34,806 bases of DNA, from contig CAJXPG010000026.1 of NCBI GenBank assembly GCA_913057925.1, positions 1-34,806 of the forward strand. Direction: 5' to 3'. Within the stretch, counting starts at the first letter, position 1. Each line of letters starts with the position of its first letter. Below the pieces are notes generated by a model. The model made no database searches. It saw only the letters and a program-made list of their open reading frames with translations, and was not told the origin of the DNA. This document shows positions 16,214 through 23,969 of this stretch, one piece after another. A program made the position numbers and the translations under genes. Origin of the DNA: an uncultured Colwellia sp. Lineage in GTDB: Bacteria > Pseudomonadota > Gammaproteobacteria > Enterobacterales > Alteromonadaceae.

Positions 16214-17815
16214 TTATTTTTCGTCTTTTATTACCTTCAAGTCACTCAAACGTACCCCTAACAGGGCAATCATGAGTACGTAACTACTCATTCCCACAAC
16301 AATACATAAAGTAAGCTGTTGAACTTGTTCAATAAACTTCATAGCCAACCAAACATCAAAGTCGCTCGACAATTGAAAAACAACGATTGCCATTACCCCA
16401 GCACTGATAACTAACTTTGCAATATAAATAAGCGTATTCGTTGGCAGCTGATACACGCCTGCAGCTTTCAAGCCTCGATAAAGTAACCATGCATTAAGAG
16501 TTGCTGAGAGGGTTGTTGCTAAAGCAAGGCCGACATAACCTAAAAAAGGCGCCAACATTAAGTTAAATGCCATATTAGCAACCATCGCCATAATACCTAT
16601 TTTAACTGGGGTTTTAGTATCTTGGCGCGCATAATAACCAGGAGCGAGCACCTTAATAAACATAAAACTTAATAAGCCAGATAAATAAGCAAACAGCGCC
16701 ATGGAAACCTGAATGACCGTTTGCTGAGTAAATTCACCGCCCATAAAAAGCACCATAATAATAGGTTGTGCTAATACCATTAAGCCCGCGAGCGCAGGCC
16801 AGCCAAAGAGTGAGATGACGCGAATCCCCCAGTCTAAAGTCGCAGCAAACTCTGCGGGGTTCTTTTTACTGTGAAGTTTTGACAATCGAGGTAATACTAC
16901 CGTAGCGATACCTATGCCGAATAAGCCAAGGGGAAATTCTAATAATCTATCGGCGAAATAAAGCCAACTAATAGAGCCTGTAATTAAAAAGCTGGCAATA
17001 AGCGTATCAAGAAGTAAGTTTATTTGCGTGACTGAAACACCAAAAAGCGCCGGTACAATCAGTTTTCGAACTTTACTAACGCCTTCACTATGCCAAGCCC
17101 ATTTAGGCTTAACCAACATGCCTGCTTTATAAAGAAAAGGAATTTGAAAAATAAACTGGATTAAACCACCTAAGAATACCCCCCACGCAAGTGCATGAGC
17201 AGGACTTTCGGTATACGGTGCGCCCCAAATTGCCATGCTAATGATGGCAACATTTAATAATACCGGCGTAAAAGCTGCGACAGCAAAGCGCCCCATAGTA
17301 TTTAACACCGCCCCTGCTAACGCAGTAAAGCTAATAAACCATAAATAAGGAAAAGTGATTTTTAGTAGGTCACTTGCCAGATCAAACTTTTCTCCGCCTG
17401 GGGCGCCGTTATACCAGTCAATAAACCAACCAAAACCAAACAATGCCACCACAACAGGCGAAGCAATCATGCCAAATAAGGTAACCCAAGTAATAATAAC
17501 GCCTAAAGTACCTGATACTTGTGCAATGAGCAGGCGAGTCTGCTGATGATGGTTTTGTTGTTCGCTAGCCGTAGCTTGCTCTTCATCTTTAACTTGGTAT
17601 TCACTTAATACTGGTACAAAAGCTTGAGCAAAAGCACCTTCGGCAAACAGTCTACGTAAAAAATTAGGGATTTTATTGGCCAGTAAAAACACATCAGACA
17701 TAGCCCCTGCGCCCATTACATTAGCGATAACCACATCACGAATTAAACCAAGCACACGTGAAATCAAGGTCATGATACTGACTATCAACCCAGATTTTAT
17801 TAACTTCTTACTCAA
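16214..17815 (-). CDS. murJ: Lipid II flippase MurJ (MviN)
   Basis: A 533-residue polytopic membrane protein of the MOP superfamily that moves lipid-linked peptidoglycan precursors across the inner membrane. Visible family features are SRVLGLIRDVVIA at the N-terminus, GAMSDVFLLANKIPNFLRRLFAEGAFAQAF (split across the first loop and helix 2), and about 14 hydrophobic segments. The start is TTG at 17815, with AAGGGGA about 5 nt upstream; the next in-frame ATG is 14 codons further on and would remove part of helix 1. It is divergent from rpsT, and ribF lies downstream, an order seen in other marine gammaproteobacteria. Confidence 0.95.
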   Translation of the reverse strand: MSKKLIKSGLIVSIMTLISRVLGLIRDVVIANVMGAGAMSDVFLLANKIPNFLRRLFAEGAFAQAFVPVLSEYQVKDEEQATASEQQNHHQQTRLLIAQVSGTLGVIITWVTLFGMIASPVVVALFGFGWFIDWYNGAPGGEKFDLASDLLKITFPYLWFISFTALAGAVLNTMGRFAVAAFTPVLLNVAIISMAIWGAPYTESPAHALAWGVFLGGLIQFIFQIPFLYKAGMLVKPKWAWHSEGVSKVRKLIVPALFGVSVTQINLLLDTLIASFLITGSISWLYFADRLLEFPLGLFGIGIATVVLPRLSKLHSKKNPAEFAATLDWGIRVISLFGWPALAGLMVLAQPIIMVLFMGGEFTQQTVIQVSMALFAYLSGLLSFMFIKVLAPGYYARQDTKTPVKIGIMAMVANMAFNLMLAPFLGYVGLALATTLSATLNAWLLYRGLKAAGVYQLPTNTLIYIAKLVISAGVMAIVVFQLSSDFDVWLAMKFIEQVQQLTLCIVVGMSSYVLMIALLGVRLSDLKVIKDEK

Positions 17816-18074
17816 AAAGATCCCCTTCAGCTAAGGTTTTTCTGGCTTTATTAAAGCACGCTAGGAAAAGCAAAAAAGCTGCAAAAACAATGTGAAAATA
17901 AATAATGTGTATTATGTGATGATTTTACCCATTTAAACAATGTATACTTGTCGCTGTTCACAACAAGTTTTATTCTACGGGCTAACTTTTAGCCGTAAAT
18001 AGCATCCAAATTCTTTTTAATTGCGCGATTATTGCTTTTCATTAGAAAAGATATTAATTAAACAATTAAAACAT

Positions 18075-18103
18075 TTGACAATCAGCTAAAAAAAAGGCAT
18101 ATT
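18075..18103 (+). promoter_or_regulatory. Candidate sigma-70 promoter for rpsT
   Basis: A perfect TTGACA (18075-18080), a 17-bp spacer and CATATT (18098-18103), giving a start near 18110 and a leader of about 40 nt. A second possible -10 (TATACT at 17943-17948) lies further upstream without a clear -35. The 335-bp gap from 17816 to 18150 otherwise holds only AT-rich sequence between the divergent murJ and rpsT genes. Confidence 0.55.
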
Positions 18104-18150
18104 TCGTCGCCTTAAATTTAAGCTTATAATCAATCTTTTAGGAGTTCACC

Positions 18151-18411
18151 TTGGCTAACTCAAAGCAAGCTAAGAAGCGCGCAGTACAATCTGAAAAGCG
18201 CCGTCAACACAATGCAAGTCGTCGCTCATTAATGCGTACTTTAGTTAAAAAAGTATTAGCAGCAATTGAAGCTGGTGACAAAGAAGTAGCAACTACAGAA
18301 TTAGCTGCCGCTACACCAATTTTAGATCGTTACGCAAGTAAAGGTCTTATTCATAAAAATAAAGCTGCTCGTTCTAAGAGCCGTTTAAATGCAGCAATCA
18401 AAGCACTTTAA
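18151..18411 (+). CDS. rpsT: 30S ribosomal protein S20
   Basis: An 86-residue, lysine- and arginine-rich primary 16S rRNA-binding protein. The N-terminus [20 protein letters not shown] and the C-terminus [13 protein letters not shown] are standard S20. The start codon is TTG, with AGGAG 6 nt upstream. A rare UUG start is also used by E. coli rpsT, where weak initiation is part of feedback control by S20, so the same may hold here. The gene stands alone, divergent from murJ, and is followed by a good terminator. Confidence 0.98.
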   Translation: MANSKQAKKRAVQSEKRRQHNASRRSLMRTLVKKVLAAIEAGDKEVATTELAAATPILDRYASKGLIHKNKAARSKSRLNAAIKAL

Positions 18412-18451
18412 TTTTTGCTTTTAGTTGTATTACTTTTTATGAAGTAAGTGT

Positions 18452-18470
18452 TAACTAGCCTGTCTAGTTA
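18452..18470 (+). other. Hairpin in the rpsT 3' region
   Basis: TAACTAG (18452-18458) pairs perfectly with CTAGTTA (18464-18470) around a five-base loop. No T-run follows. It precedes the real terminator by 10 nt and may protect the 3' end of the rpsT message. Confidence 0.4.
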
Positions 18471-18480
18471 GCACAGTTAA

Positions 18481-18503
18481 AACCGACTTATGTCGGTTTT
18501 TTT
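18481..18503 (+). terminator. Rho-independent terminator of rpsT
   Basis: AACCGAC (18481-18487) and GTCGGTT (18492-18498) with a TTAT loop, followed by a run of T to 18503. Confidence 0.88.
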
Positions 18504-18643
18504 ATACCTAAAATTCAGTGTTTTCTTAGTTGTTAGACTAAATCGTTAACTTTACAGCCACTGCTGGGGTTTATTGCCTCACGCTCTTGCACTTACCGGC
18601 ATTTTTTCTTAGTCTCTTAGCAAATTATCTATAGAGATCGACG

Positions 18644-20335
18644 ATGAAAGCATTAAAACTAACAAAAATAGCCGCGGTTGTATTACTAAGCTGTACAGCA
18701 TTAACGGCATGCAACAATACTAGCGACAGTAAAACCTCAGGCGAAAGCGCCCAGAGCAAAAAAGTGAGCTCACCTGAATTACTATCAGGATTTGAGCAAC
18801 GTTTAAATATCTACAAAGAAGTGACTTTATCCGCTGATTTAAGTCACCTATCGGCCAACCAAAAACAAATGCTCGCCTTGCTTATTGATGCATCTAAAAT
18901 AATGGATGATTTATTTTGGCTGCAAGCTTTCCCACAAGATAAACAAAGCTTTTTAGCAAGCATTACTGATGAAAAAGTGAGACGTTTTGCCGAGATTAAC
19001 TATGGTCCATGGGATCGCTTAGATGGTGATAAAGTATTCTTAAGCCAAGCAACGACAAAAAATCATGGTGCTGAATTCTATCCGGGTGATATGAGCAAAG
19101 CTGAATTTGAGCAAAACGAATTCGCTGATAAGAAAGGCCTTTACTCTGTTGTACGCCGAGATGACCAAGGTAACTTAATGAGCGTGGCTTATTCTGAGCT
19201 ATATCATGACAAAATAACCCGCGCTGCTGCTATTTTAGATGAAGCAGCAAAGTTTGCCGATGACAAAGAGTTTGCCAACTATTTAACCATGCGTGCTCAA
19301 GCATTACGTACTGATGAGTATCAAGCTTCAGATTTCGCCTGGATGGATATGAAAAACAATCCAATTGATGTAGTCATTGGTCCTATTGAAAGTTATGAAG
19401 ATCAACTTTATGGCTACCGAGCAGCATTTGAATCATATGTACTTATTAAAGATTTAGCTTGGAGTGAAAAACTTGCCAAATATGCACAGTTTTTACCTGA
19501 GCTGCAAAAAGGTCTACCTGTTGCAAGAAAGTATAAAGCTGAAGTACCTGGCTCTGATGCTGACTTAAATGCTTATGATGTTATTTACTATGCTGGCCAC
19601 TCAAATGCGGGTAGTAAAACCATTGCTATCAACCTGCCAAACGACGAAGAAGTACAACTTAAAAAAGGTACTCGACGTTTACAACTTAAAAACGCCATGC
19701 AGGCAAAGTTTGACGCCATTATGCTGCCTATTGCCGAGACTTTAATTGTGCCTGAGCAGCGTAAAAACGTCACCTTTAATGGTTTCTTTGCTAACACCAT
19801 GTTTCATGAGGTTGCTCATGGTTTAGGCATTAAAAATACCATTAATGGTAAAGGCAATGTCCGCCAATCACTAAAAGAGCATGCTTCTGCCCTTGAAGAA
19901 GGTAAAGCGGATATTCTTGGTTTATATATGATTCGTCAGTTACTTGAAAAAGATGCGATTACTGAAGGTAAGCTTGAAGACTATTACACCACCTTTATGG
20001 CAGGCATCTTTCGTTCAATTCGTTTTGGCGCCAGCTCAGCACACGGTAAAGCCAATATGGTACGTTTTAATTACTTCCAAGAAAAAGGTGCCTTTAGTCG
20101 AAATGAGCAAGGTTTATATAGCATAGATGTCGCTAAAATGACTGCGGCTATTGATTCGTTATCTGAGCTAATTTTAACGTTACAAGGTAATGGTGACTAT
20201 CAAGGTGTTGATACACTCGTCAAAGAAAGCGGTGTTATTGGCGATACTTTAGCGGCTGACTTAGCACGTTTAGAAGCGGCAAAAATCCCTGTTGATATTG
20301 TCTTTAAACAAGGCAAACAAGTATTAGGTCTTTAG
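18644..20335 (+). CDS. M49-like (dipeptidyl-peptidase III type) zinc peptidase lipoprotein
   Basis: A 563-residue predicted lipoprotein with signal MKALKLTKIAAVVLLSCTAL and lipobox LTAC (lipidated Cys23, followed by Asn, so outer-membrane sorting is expected). The zinc motif is HEVAH (His388, Glu389, His392) in NTMFHEVAHGLG. A second motif, EEGKAD (Glu418 onward), lies 30 residues later and would supply the third ligand. Peptidase family M49 normally has the longer HExxGH motif and a second EExxAE/D motif at similar spacing in bacterial members. Here the first motif is the plain five-residue HExxH, as in the DPP III-like proteins often annotated as Zn-dependent hydrolases. It stands alone between two terminators. 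Substrate unknown; a periplasm-facing peptidase is the best guess. Confidence 0.75.
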   Translation: MKALKLTKIAAVVLLSCTALTACNNTSDSKTSGESAQSKKVSSPELLSGFEQRLNIYKEVTLSADLSHLSANQKQMLALLIDASKIMDDLFWLQAFPQDKQSFLASITDEKVRRFAEINYGPWDRLDGDKVFLSQATTKNHGAEFYPGDMSKAEFEQNEFADKKGLYSVVRRDDQGNLMSVAYSELYHDKITRAAAILDEAAKFADDKEFANYLTMRAQALRTDEYQASDFAWMDMKNNPIDVVIGPIESYEDQLYGYRAAFESYVLIKDLAWSEKLAKYAQFLPELQKGLPVARKYKAEVPGSDADLNAYDVIYYAGHSNAGSKTIAINLPNDEEVQLKKGTRRLQLKNAMQAKFDAIMLPIAETLIVPEQRKNVTFNGFFANTMFHEVAHGLGIKNTINGKGNVRQSLKEHASALEEGKADILGLYMIRQLLEKDAITEGKLEDYYTTFMAGIFRSIRFGASSAHGKANMVRFNYFQEKGAFSRNEQGLYSIDVAKMTAAIDSLSELILTLQGNGDYQGVDTLVKESGVIGDTLAADLARLEAAKIPVDIVFKQGKQVLGL

Positions 20336-20369
20336 TAAGATAAAGTACTGACAATAAAAATTAAGCATT

Positions 20370-20409
20370 AAAAAAGCGCTAGTTGAGTAATTCAACTAGC
20401 GCTTTTTTT
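20370..20409. terminator. Bidirectional terminator between the M49-like gene and the acyl-CoA dehydrogenase
   Basis: GCGCTAGTTGA (20376-20386) pairs perfectly with TCAACTAGCGC (20392-20402), flanked by an A-run before and a T-run after. It serves both convergent genes. Confidence 0.9.
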
Positions 20410-20435
20410 ATCCGTTACTGCAGTCAGATTTTATA

Positions 20436-22232
20436 TTAAAAAGAGAAGTCATCCTCAGCAAGATCCATCATTGATAGGCCACCATTTTCAACACAGGCTG
20501 CATGTCCTTTCGCACGTGGTAATATACGTTGAAAATAGAAACGCGCAGTTTTGATTTTTGCTTGATAAAAGGCATCATCATCACTACCTTCTGCAAGTTT
20601 ATCTTGTGCAACTTTAGCCATTTTCGCCCAAAAATAAGCAAGGGTTAAATAACCAGAATACATCAAGTAATCTACTGAAGCAGCGCCAATTTCATCTGGG
20701 TTAGTCATCGCTTTTTCACCGACTTTTTCCGTCATTTTCTGCCAATCGCCACCAAAACTCATAATTGGTTGGATAAACTCTTGCATTGCATCGTCTTCAG
20801 CATTCTCTAAACAGAACTTAGTGACTTCACTACCAAAGGCTTTTAGTATTTGCCCTTTAGAGCCTAAAATCTTCCTCGCTAATAAATCTAACGCTTGAAT
20901 ACCGGTAGTCCCTTCATATAGGCAACTAATTTTAGTATCACGCATCAGCTGTTCCATGCCCCACTCTTTGATAAAGCCATGACCACCAAACACCTGTACA
21001 CCGTGACTAGTACACTCTAAACCAAGCTCAGTTAGGAATGCTTTAGCAATAGGAGTTAATAGAGCAAGCTTAGTTTCCGCAGCGGCCTTTTCTTCTTCAC
21101 AAGTACCCGCATGACCAATATCAACTAATTGAGCTAAATAGGCGATTAAAGCGCGACCACCTTCAGCAATCGACTTTTGTGTGAGCAACATTCGACGAAC
21201 ATCAGGATGAACAATGATTGCATCTGCAGGCCCTTCAGGGTTCTTCACACCAGATAACGAACGCATCTGTAATCTATCTTTGGCGTATGCTAAAGCACCT
21301 TGAAAAGAGGCTTCTGCCGCTGCAACACCTTCAGAGGCAACACCTAAACGAGCAGCATTCATAAAGGTAAACATACAGTTTAAGCCACGGTTTACCTCGC
21401 CAATAAGGTAACCTTTGGCGCCATCAAAGTTTATGACACAAGTGGCATTCGCATTGATACCCATTTTATGTTCGATTGAGCCACAAGAAACAGCATTTCT
21501 ATCGCTAGTTTCACCTTCATCCGTGACATTAAACTTAGGAACAATAAAGAGTGAGATGCCTTTGCTACCTTCAGGAGAGCCTGGGATCCTTGCAATGACA
21601 ATGTGAACGATATTATCTGATAAATCATGTTCACCCGCAGAGATGAAAATCTTAGTACCCGTTAATGAGTAACTTCCGTCATCATTTAACTCAGCTTTTG
21701 TGCGTAACATGCCTAAATCGGTACCACAATGTGGCTCCGTTAAACACATGGTACCTGTCCAAGAGCCTTCAACTAATTTAGGCATAAACTGATTTTTTTG
21801 TAGCTCACTACCATGGGCTTCAATGGTTGCCAATGCACCGTGACTTAATCCTGGGTACATGGCAAAACTATGGTTTGCACTAGAGAAGAGCTCGGTAATA
21901 GCGGTATTAAGTGAATGTGGTAAACCTTGACCACCAAAGTCAATGTTTTGCGCCAACGTAGGCCAGCCACCGTCAACATATTGTTGATAAGCATCTTTAA
22001 AGCCATCAGGTGTAGTAACCTCACCATCATGCCAAGTACAACCTTGTTCATCACCACTTTGGTTAATCGGGGCAATAACTTGTTCAGTAAATTTAGCCGC
22101 TTCACTAATAATGGCATCAACCATATCTAAACTGGCATCTTCATAACCAAGCTTTTGATAATGGTTATCGCAATTAAGCAGCTCTTGCATAACAAACTTA
22201 ATATCTCTGATCGGGGCTTTATACTCTGGCAT
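20436..22232 (-). CDS. Acyl-CoA dehydrogenase with C-terminal extension (DmdC/FadE-like)
   Basis: A 598-residue FAD enzyme that makes the trans-2 double bond in the first step of beta-oxidation. The signature regions MCLTEPHCGTDLG and GGHGFIKEWGMEQLMRDTKI are clear, and the catalytic base is Glu440 in LYEGTTGIQ. The length and the start MPEYKAPIRDIKFVM match the roughly 600-residue subfamily that includes DmdC (methylmercaptopropionyl-CoA dehydrogenase) and several Pseudomonas FadE paralogues; members act on different chain lengths, so the exact substrate is unclear. The ATG at 22232 is preceded by GGAGAGA; a TTG four codons earlier is less likely. FadR-like and PsrA-like palindromes lie about 45-75 bp upstream. 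No dmd neighbours are present. Confidence 0.9.
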   Translation of the reverse strand: MPEYKAPIRDIKFVMQELLNCDNHYQKLGYEDASLDMVDAIISEAAKFTEQVIAPINQSGDEQGCTWHDGEVTTPDGFKDAYQQYVDGGWPTLAQNIDFGGQGLPHSLNTAITELFSSANHSFAMYPGLSHGALATIEAHGSELQKNQFMPKLVEGSWTGTMCLTEPHCGTDLGMLRTKAELNDDGSYSLTGTKIFISAGEHDLSDNIVHIVIARIPGSPEGSKGISLFIVPKFNVTDEGETSDRNAVSCGSIEHKMGINANATCVINFDGAKGYLIGEVNRGLNCMFTFMNAARLGVASEGVAAAEASFQGALAYAKDRLQMRSLSGVKNPEGPADAIIVHPDVRRMLLTQKSIAEGGRALIAYLAQLVDIGHAGTCEEEKAAAETKLALLTPIAKAFLTELGLECTSHGVQVFGGHGFIKEWGMEQLMRDTKISCLYEGTTGIQALDLLARKILGSKGQILKAFGSEVTKFCLENAEDDAMQEFIQPIMSFGGDWQKMTEKVGEKAMTNPDEIGAASVDYLMYSGYLTLAYFWAKMAKVAQDKLAEGSDDDAFYQAKIKTARFYFQRILPRAKGHAACVENGGLSMMDLAEDDFSF

Positions 22233-22275
22233 GACTCTCTCCAATGATTAATTTTTTAGTTTGAACAAATAAGCC

Positions 22276-22306
22276 TGAGGTCAGACCAGATTCAAACAGT
22301 TGTTTG
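22276..22306 (-). promoter_or_regulatory. Adjacent FadR-like and PsrA-like palindromes upstream of the acyl-CoA dehydrogenase
   Basis: TGAGGTCAGACCAGAT (22276-22291) matches a FadR operator of the form TCTGGTCNGACCAGAT at all but two positions, with a perfect GGTC-A-GACC centre. Immediately after it, CAAAC-AGTT-GTTTG (22293-22306) is a perfect PsrA-type palindrome. The pair lies 44-74 bp upstream of the start codon. The same combination occurs upstream of the lipase gene. Binding by these regulators is inferred from motif matches alone. Confidence 0.6.
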
Positions 22307-22462
22307 ATTAAATCATGTAATTGAGTATTTTTAAATAGAATTTGTCAATAAAACTAATATTTTTGTTTATCTTTACAGTAAAAATTAATTTTATTCTTAA
22401 CTCTTAGCTATCCAAGTCACAAGCTATCTTGTTAATATTTCGGCTTTTTCTTCAAAAAAAGT

Positions 22463-22502
22463 GTAAAAAAAAGCTTAGTGATTATTCATCACTAAGCTTT
22501 TT
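22463..22502 (-). terminator. Rho-independent terminator of the DUF3010 gene
   Basis: AAGCTTAGTGAT (22471-22482) pairs with ATCACTAAGCTT (22488-22499). The A-run on its left becomes a U-run on the leftward transcript. The remaining 22245-22462 region up to the acyl-CoA dehydrogenase holds only the paired operators and AT-rich sequence. Confidence 0.8.
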
Positions 22503-22525
22503 AAGCACAAGTATATAAAAGCGAG

Positions 22526-22951
22526 TTATAGGCTTTCTAAATGAGCAAAAACCGTTGAGAACGCCTGCTCTTGAAATTGCTTCAAGCCAGTATCACGAAA
22601 ATCAATATCAACTTGGCTTTTCGCCAATTCTTTTTTAATGAAGCTTGCTGATAACACTTCAACACTAAGATCACTGATCAGCTGAATTGCAGCTTCAAGT
22701 TTAAAACCAATTGGGCCACCGGCAAACTTACCTTTTAACGCACGACCTTTAATGAAGACATGTGTTACTTGGTAATCTTCCATTAGCTTTGCAAAAGTAA
22801 ACTGAAATTTTTGTACTTGTTCAGCATCACCGGCATTATCAAGACTTACTCTTTGAACTCGAGTATGAGGAATATCATACAAATTATTTTCTTTTGACAT
22901 GATACAAATAATTGCTTCATTGCCTTTAATTTCAACGCCACAAGCTTTCAT
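22526..22951 (-). CDS. DUF3010-family protein
   Basis: A 141-residue soluble protein recognised as a DUF3010 member from MKACGVEIKGNEAIICIM and FIKGRALKGKFAGGPIGFKLEAAIQL. The domain spans the whole protein. The alternating beta-strand start (a G-V-E-I-K-G-x-E-A pattern) resembles RNase H-like folds such as RuvC/YqgF proteins, but that is only an impression. No signal peptide or membrane segment. AGAGGT lies 5 nt before the ATG. It stands alone, with its own terminator. Function unknown; the family is widespread in marine gammaproteobacteria. Confidence 0.8.
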   Translation of the reverse strand: MKACGVEIKGNEAIICIMSKENNLYDIPHTRVQRVSLDNAGDAEQVQKFQFTFAKLMEDYQVTHVFIKGRALKGKFAGGPIGFKLEAAIQLISDLSVEVLSASFIKKELAKSQVDIDFRDTGLKQFQEQAFSTVFAHLESL

Positions 22952-23129
22952 GGAATAACCTCTATAAATTAATTAGCGTTATTATACACGTAAACTATCA
23001 ATATAAGTAAATGGACTTCCTCTAAGAAAGTAAAATACTTACTTGCTTAGGTAGAATAGCTGAATGCTGTTGGTATTAAGCAAGCTAACAGGTATCATTT
23101 ATGACAATCACGTTTACTGGATAAATTAA

Positions 23130-23855
23130 ATGAAAAAAACATGTGTCATTACCGGTGGTAGCTCAGGAATAGGCCTAAGCATTGTTAAACTTTTTATTGA
23201 AAATGACTATCAGGTCTTTAATTTAGATTTATCTCCCGGCACTGAAGGTGACTTTCGACAGTGTGATGTGACTAACCTCGAGCAAGTTAGTGAGATTATT
23301 CATGACATCGCAAGCCAGCATAATATCGATGTATTAGTATCAAATGCAGGGGTTCACTTCTCAGCAACCATTGAAAATACCAGTGAAGCAGATTTAGACA
23401 AGGTTTTTGCCATTAATGTTAAAGGTGCCTATGCGGCAATAAAATCTGTACTACCAAATATGAAAGCCAATAAGCAGGGCGCAATTATTTTAATGGCCTC
23501 TGATCAGGCATTAATTGCTAAGCAAAACTCATTCGCTTATAACTTGAGTAAAACTGCCCTCGCCTCTATCGCAAAAACTACCGCGCTTGATTATGCCGCC
23601 TTTAACATTCGCGCTAACGCAGTGTGTCCTGGCACTATTGAAACGCCACTTTACCATCAAGCCATCGATAATTACTGTCAAAAATCGGGTAGTGATAAAG
23701 CCGCGGTGCATTTAGAAGAAGAAAAACTACAGCCCTTGCAGCGCTTAGGCCAACCAGAAGAAGTTGCCGAGTTAGTGTTATTTTTAGCTTCAGATAAAGC
23801 CAAATTTATTACCGGAAGTCTGCAAGTCATTGATGGTGGTTACACCGCGCAGTAA
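23130..23855 (+). CDS. Short-chain dehydrogenase/reductase of the sugar-acid cluster
   Basis: A 241-residue classical SDR. TGGSSGIG is at 8-15, Asp33 at the end of strand 2 suggests NAD rather than NADP, NAG is at 72-74, and the catalytic residues are Ser124, Tyr137 and Lys141. The C-terminal motif ITGSLQVIDGGYTAQ is typical. Its neighbour is a COG3618 lactonase and a DgoD-like dehydratase is close by, so it probably oxidises a sugar to its lactone or a 2-keto-3-deoxy sugar acid, as in non-phosphorylative L-fucose pathways. A seven-codon ORF (23101-23124) ends 5 nt before the start and overlaps its GGAT ribosome binding site. Its stop codon is part of the first 40-bp repeat unit. Confidence 0.82.
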   Translation: MKKTCVITGGSSGIGLSIVKLFIENDYQVFNLDLSPGTEGDFRQCDVTNLEQVSEIIHDIASQHNIDVLVSNAGVHFSATIENTSEADLDKVFAINVKGAYAAIKSVLPNMKANKQGAIILMASDQALIAKQNSFAYNLSKTALASIAKTTALDYAAFNIRANAVCPGTIETPLYHQAIDNYCQKSGSDKAAVHLEEEKLQPLQRLGQPEEVAELVLFLASDKAKFITGSLQVIDGGYTAQ

Positions 23856-23969
23856 GCTATTTAAACTTGGTAAGCACACACTACTATGACAGTAAAAGCT
23901 ACTTAAACTTGGTAAGTACACCACTATGACAGTAAAAGCTATTTAAACTTGGTAAGCACACTACTATGA
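23850..23969 (+). repeat. Three 40-bp direct repeats that duplicate a gene start region
   Basis: Units start at CAGTAA in 23850, 23890 and 23930, and the same CAGTAA recurs at 23970 inside the lactonase gene. Each unit carries ATTTAAACTTGGTAAG or a close variant and ends in an ATG. The ATGs at 23886 and 23926 open six-codon ORFs, MTVKAT and MTVKAI, each closed at once by TAA. The third ATG (23966) is the lactonase start, MTVKII. The units differ by a few bases only. There are no spacers, so this is not a CRISPR array. Confidence 0.92.

Noticed and set aside
23850-23969. The three regular 40-bp repeats considered as a CRISPR array.
   Set aside because: The units are contiguous with no spacers, there are no cas genes, and they contain the start codon of a gene.
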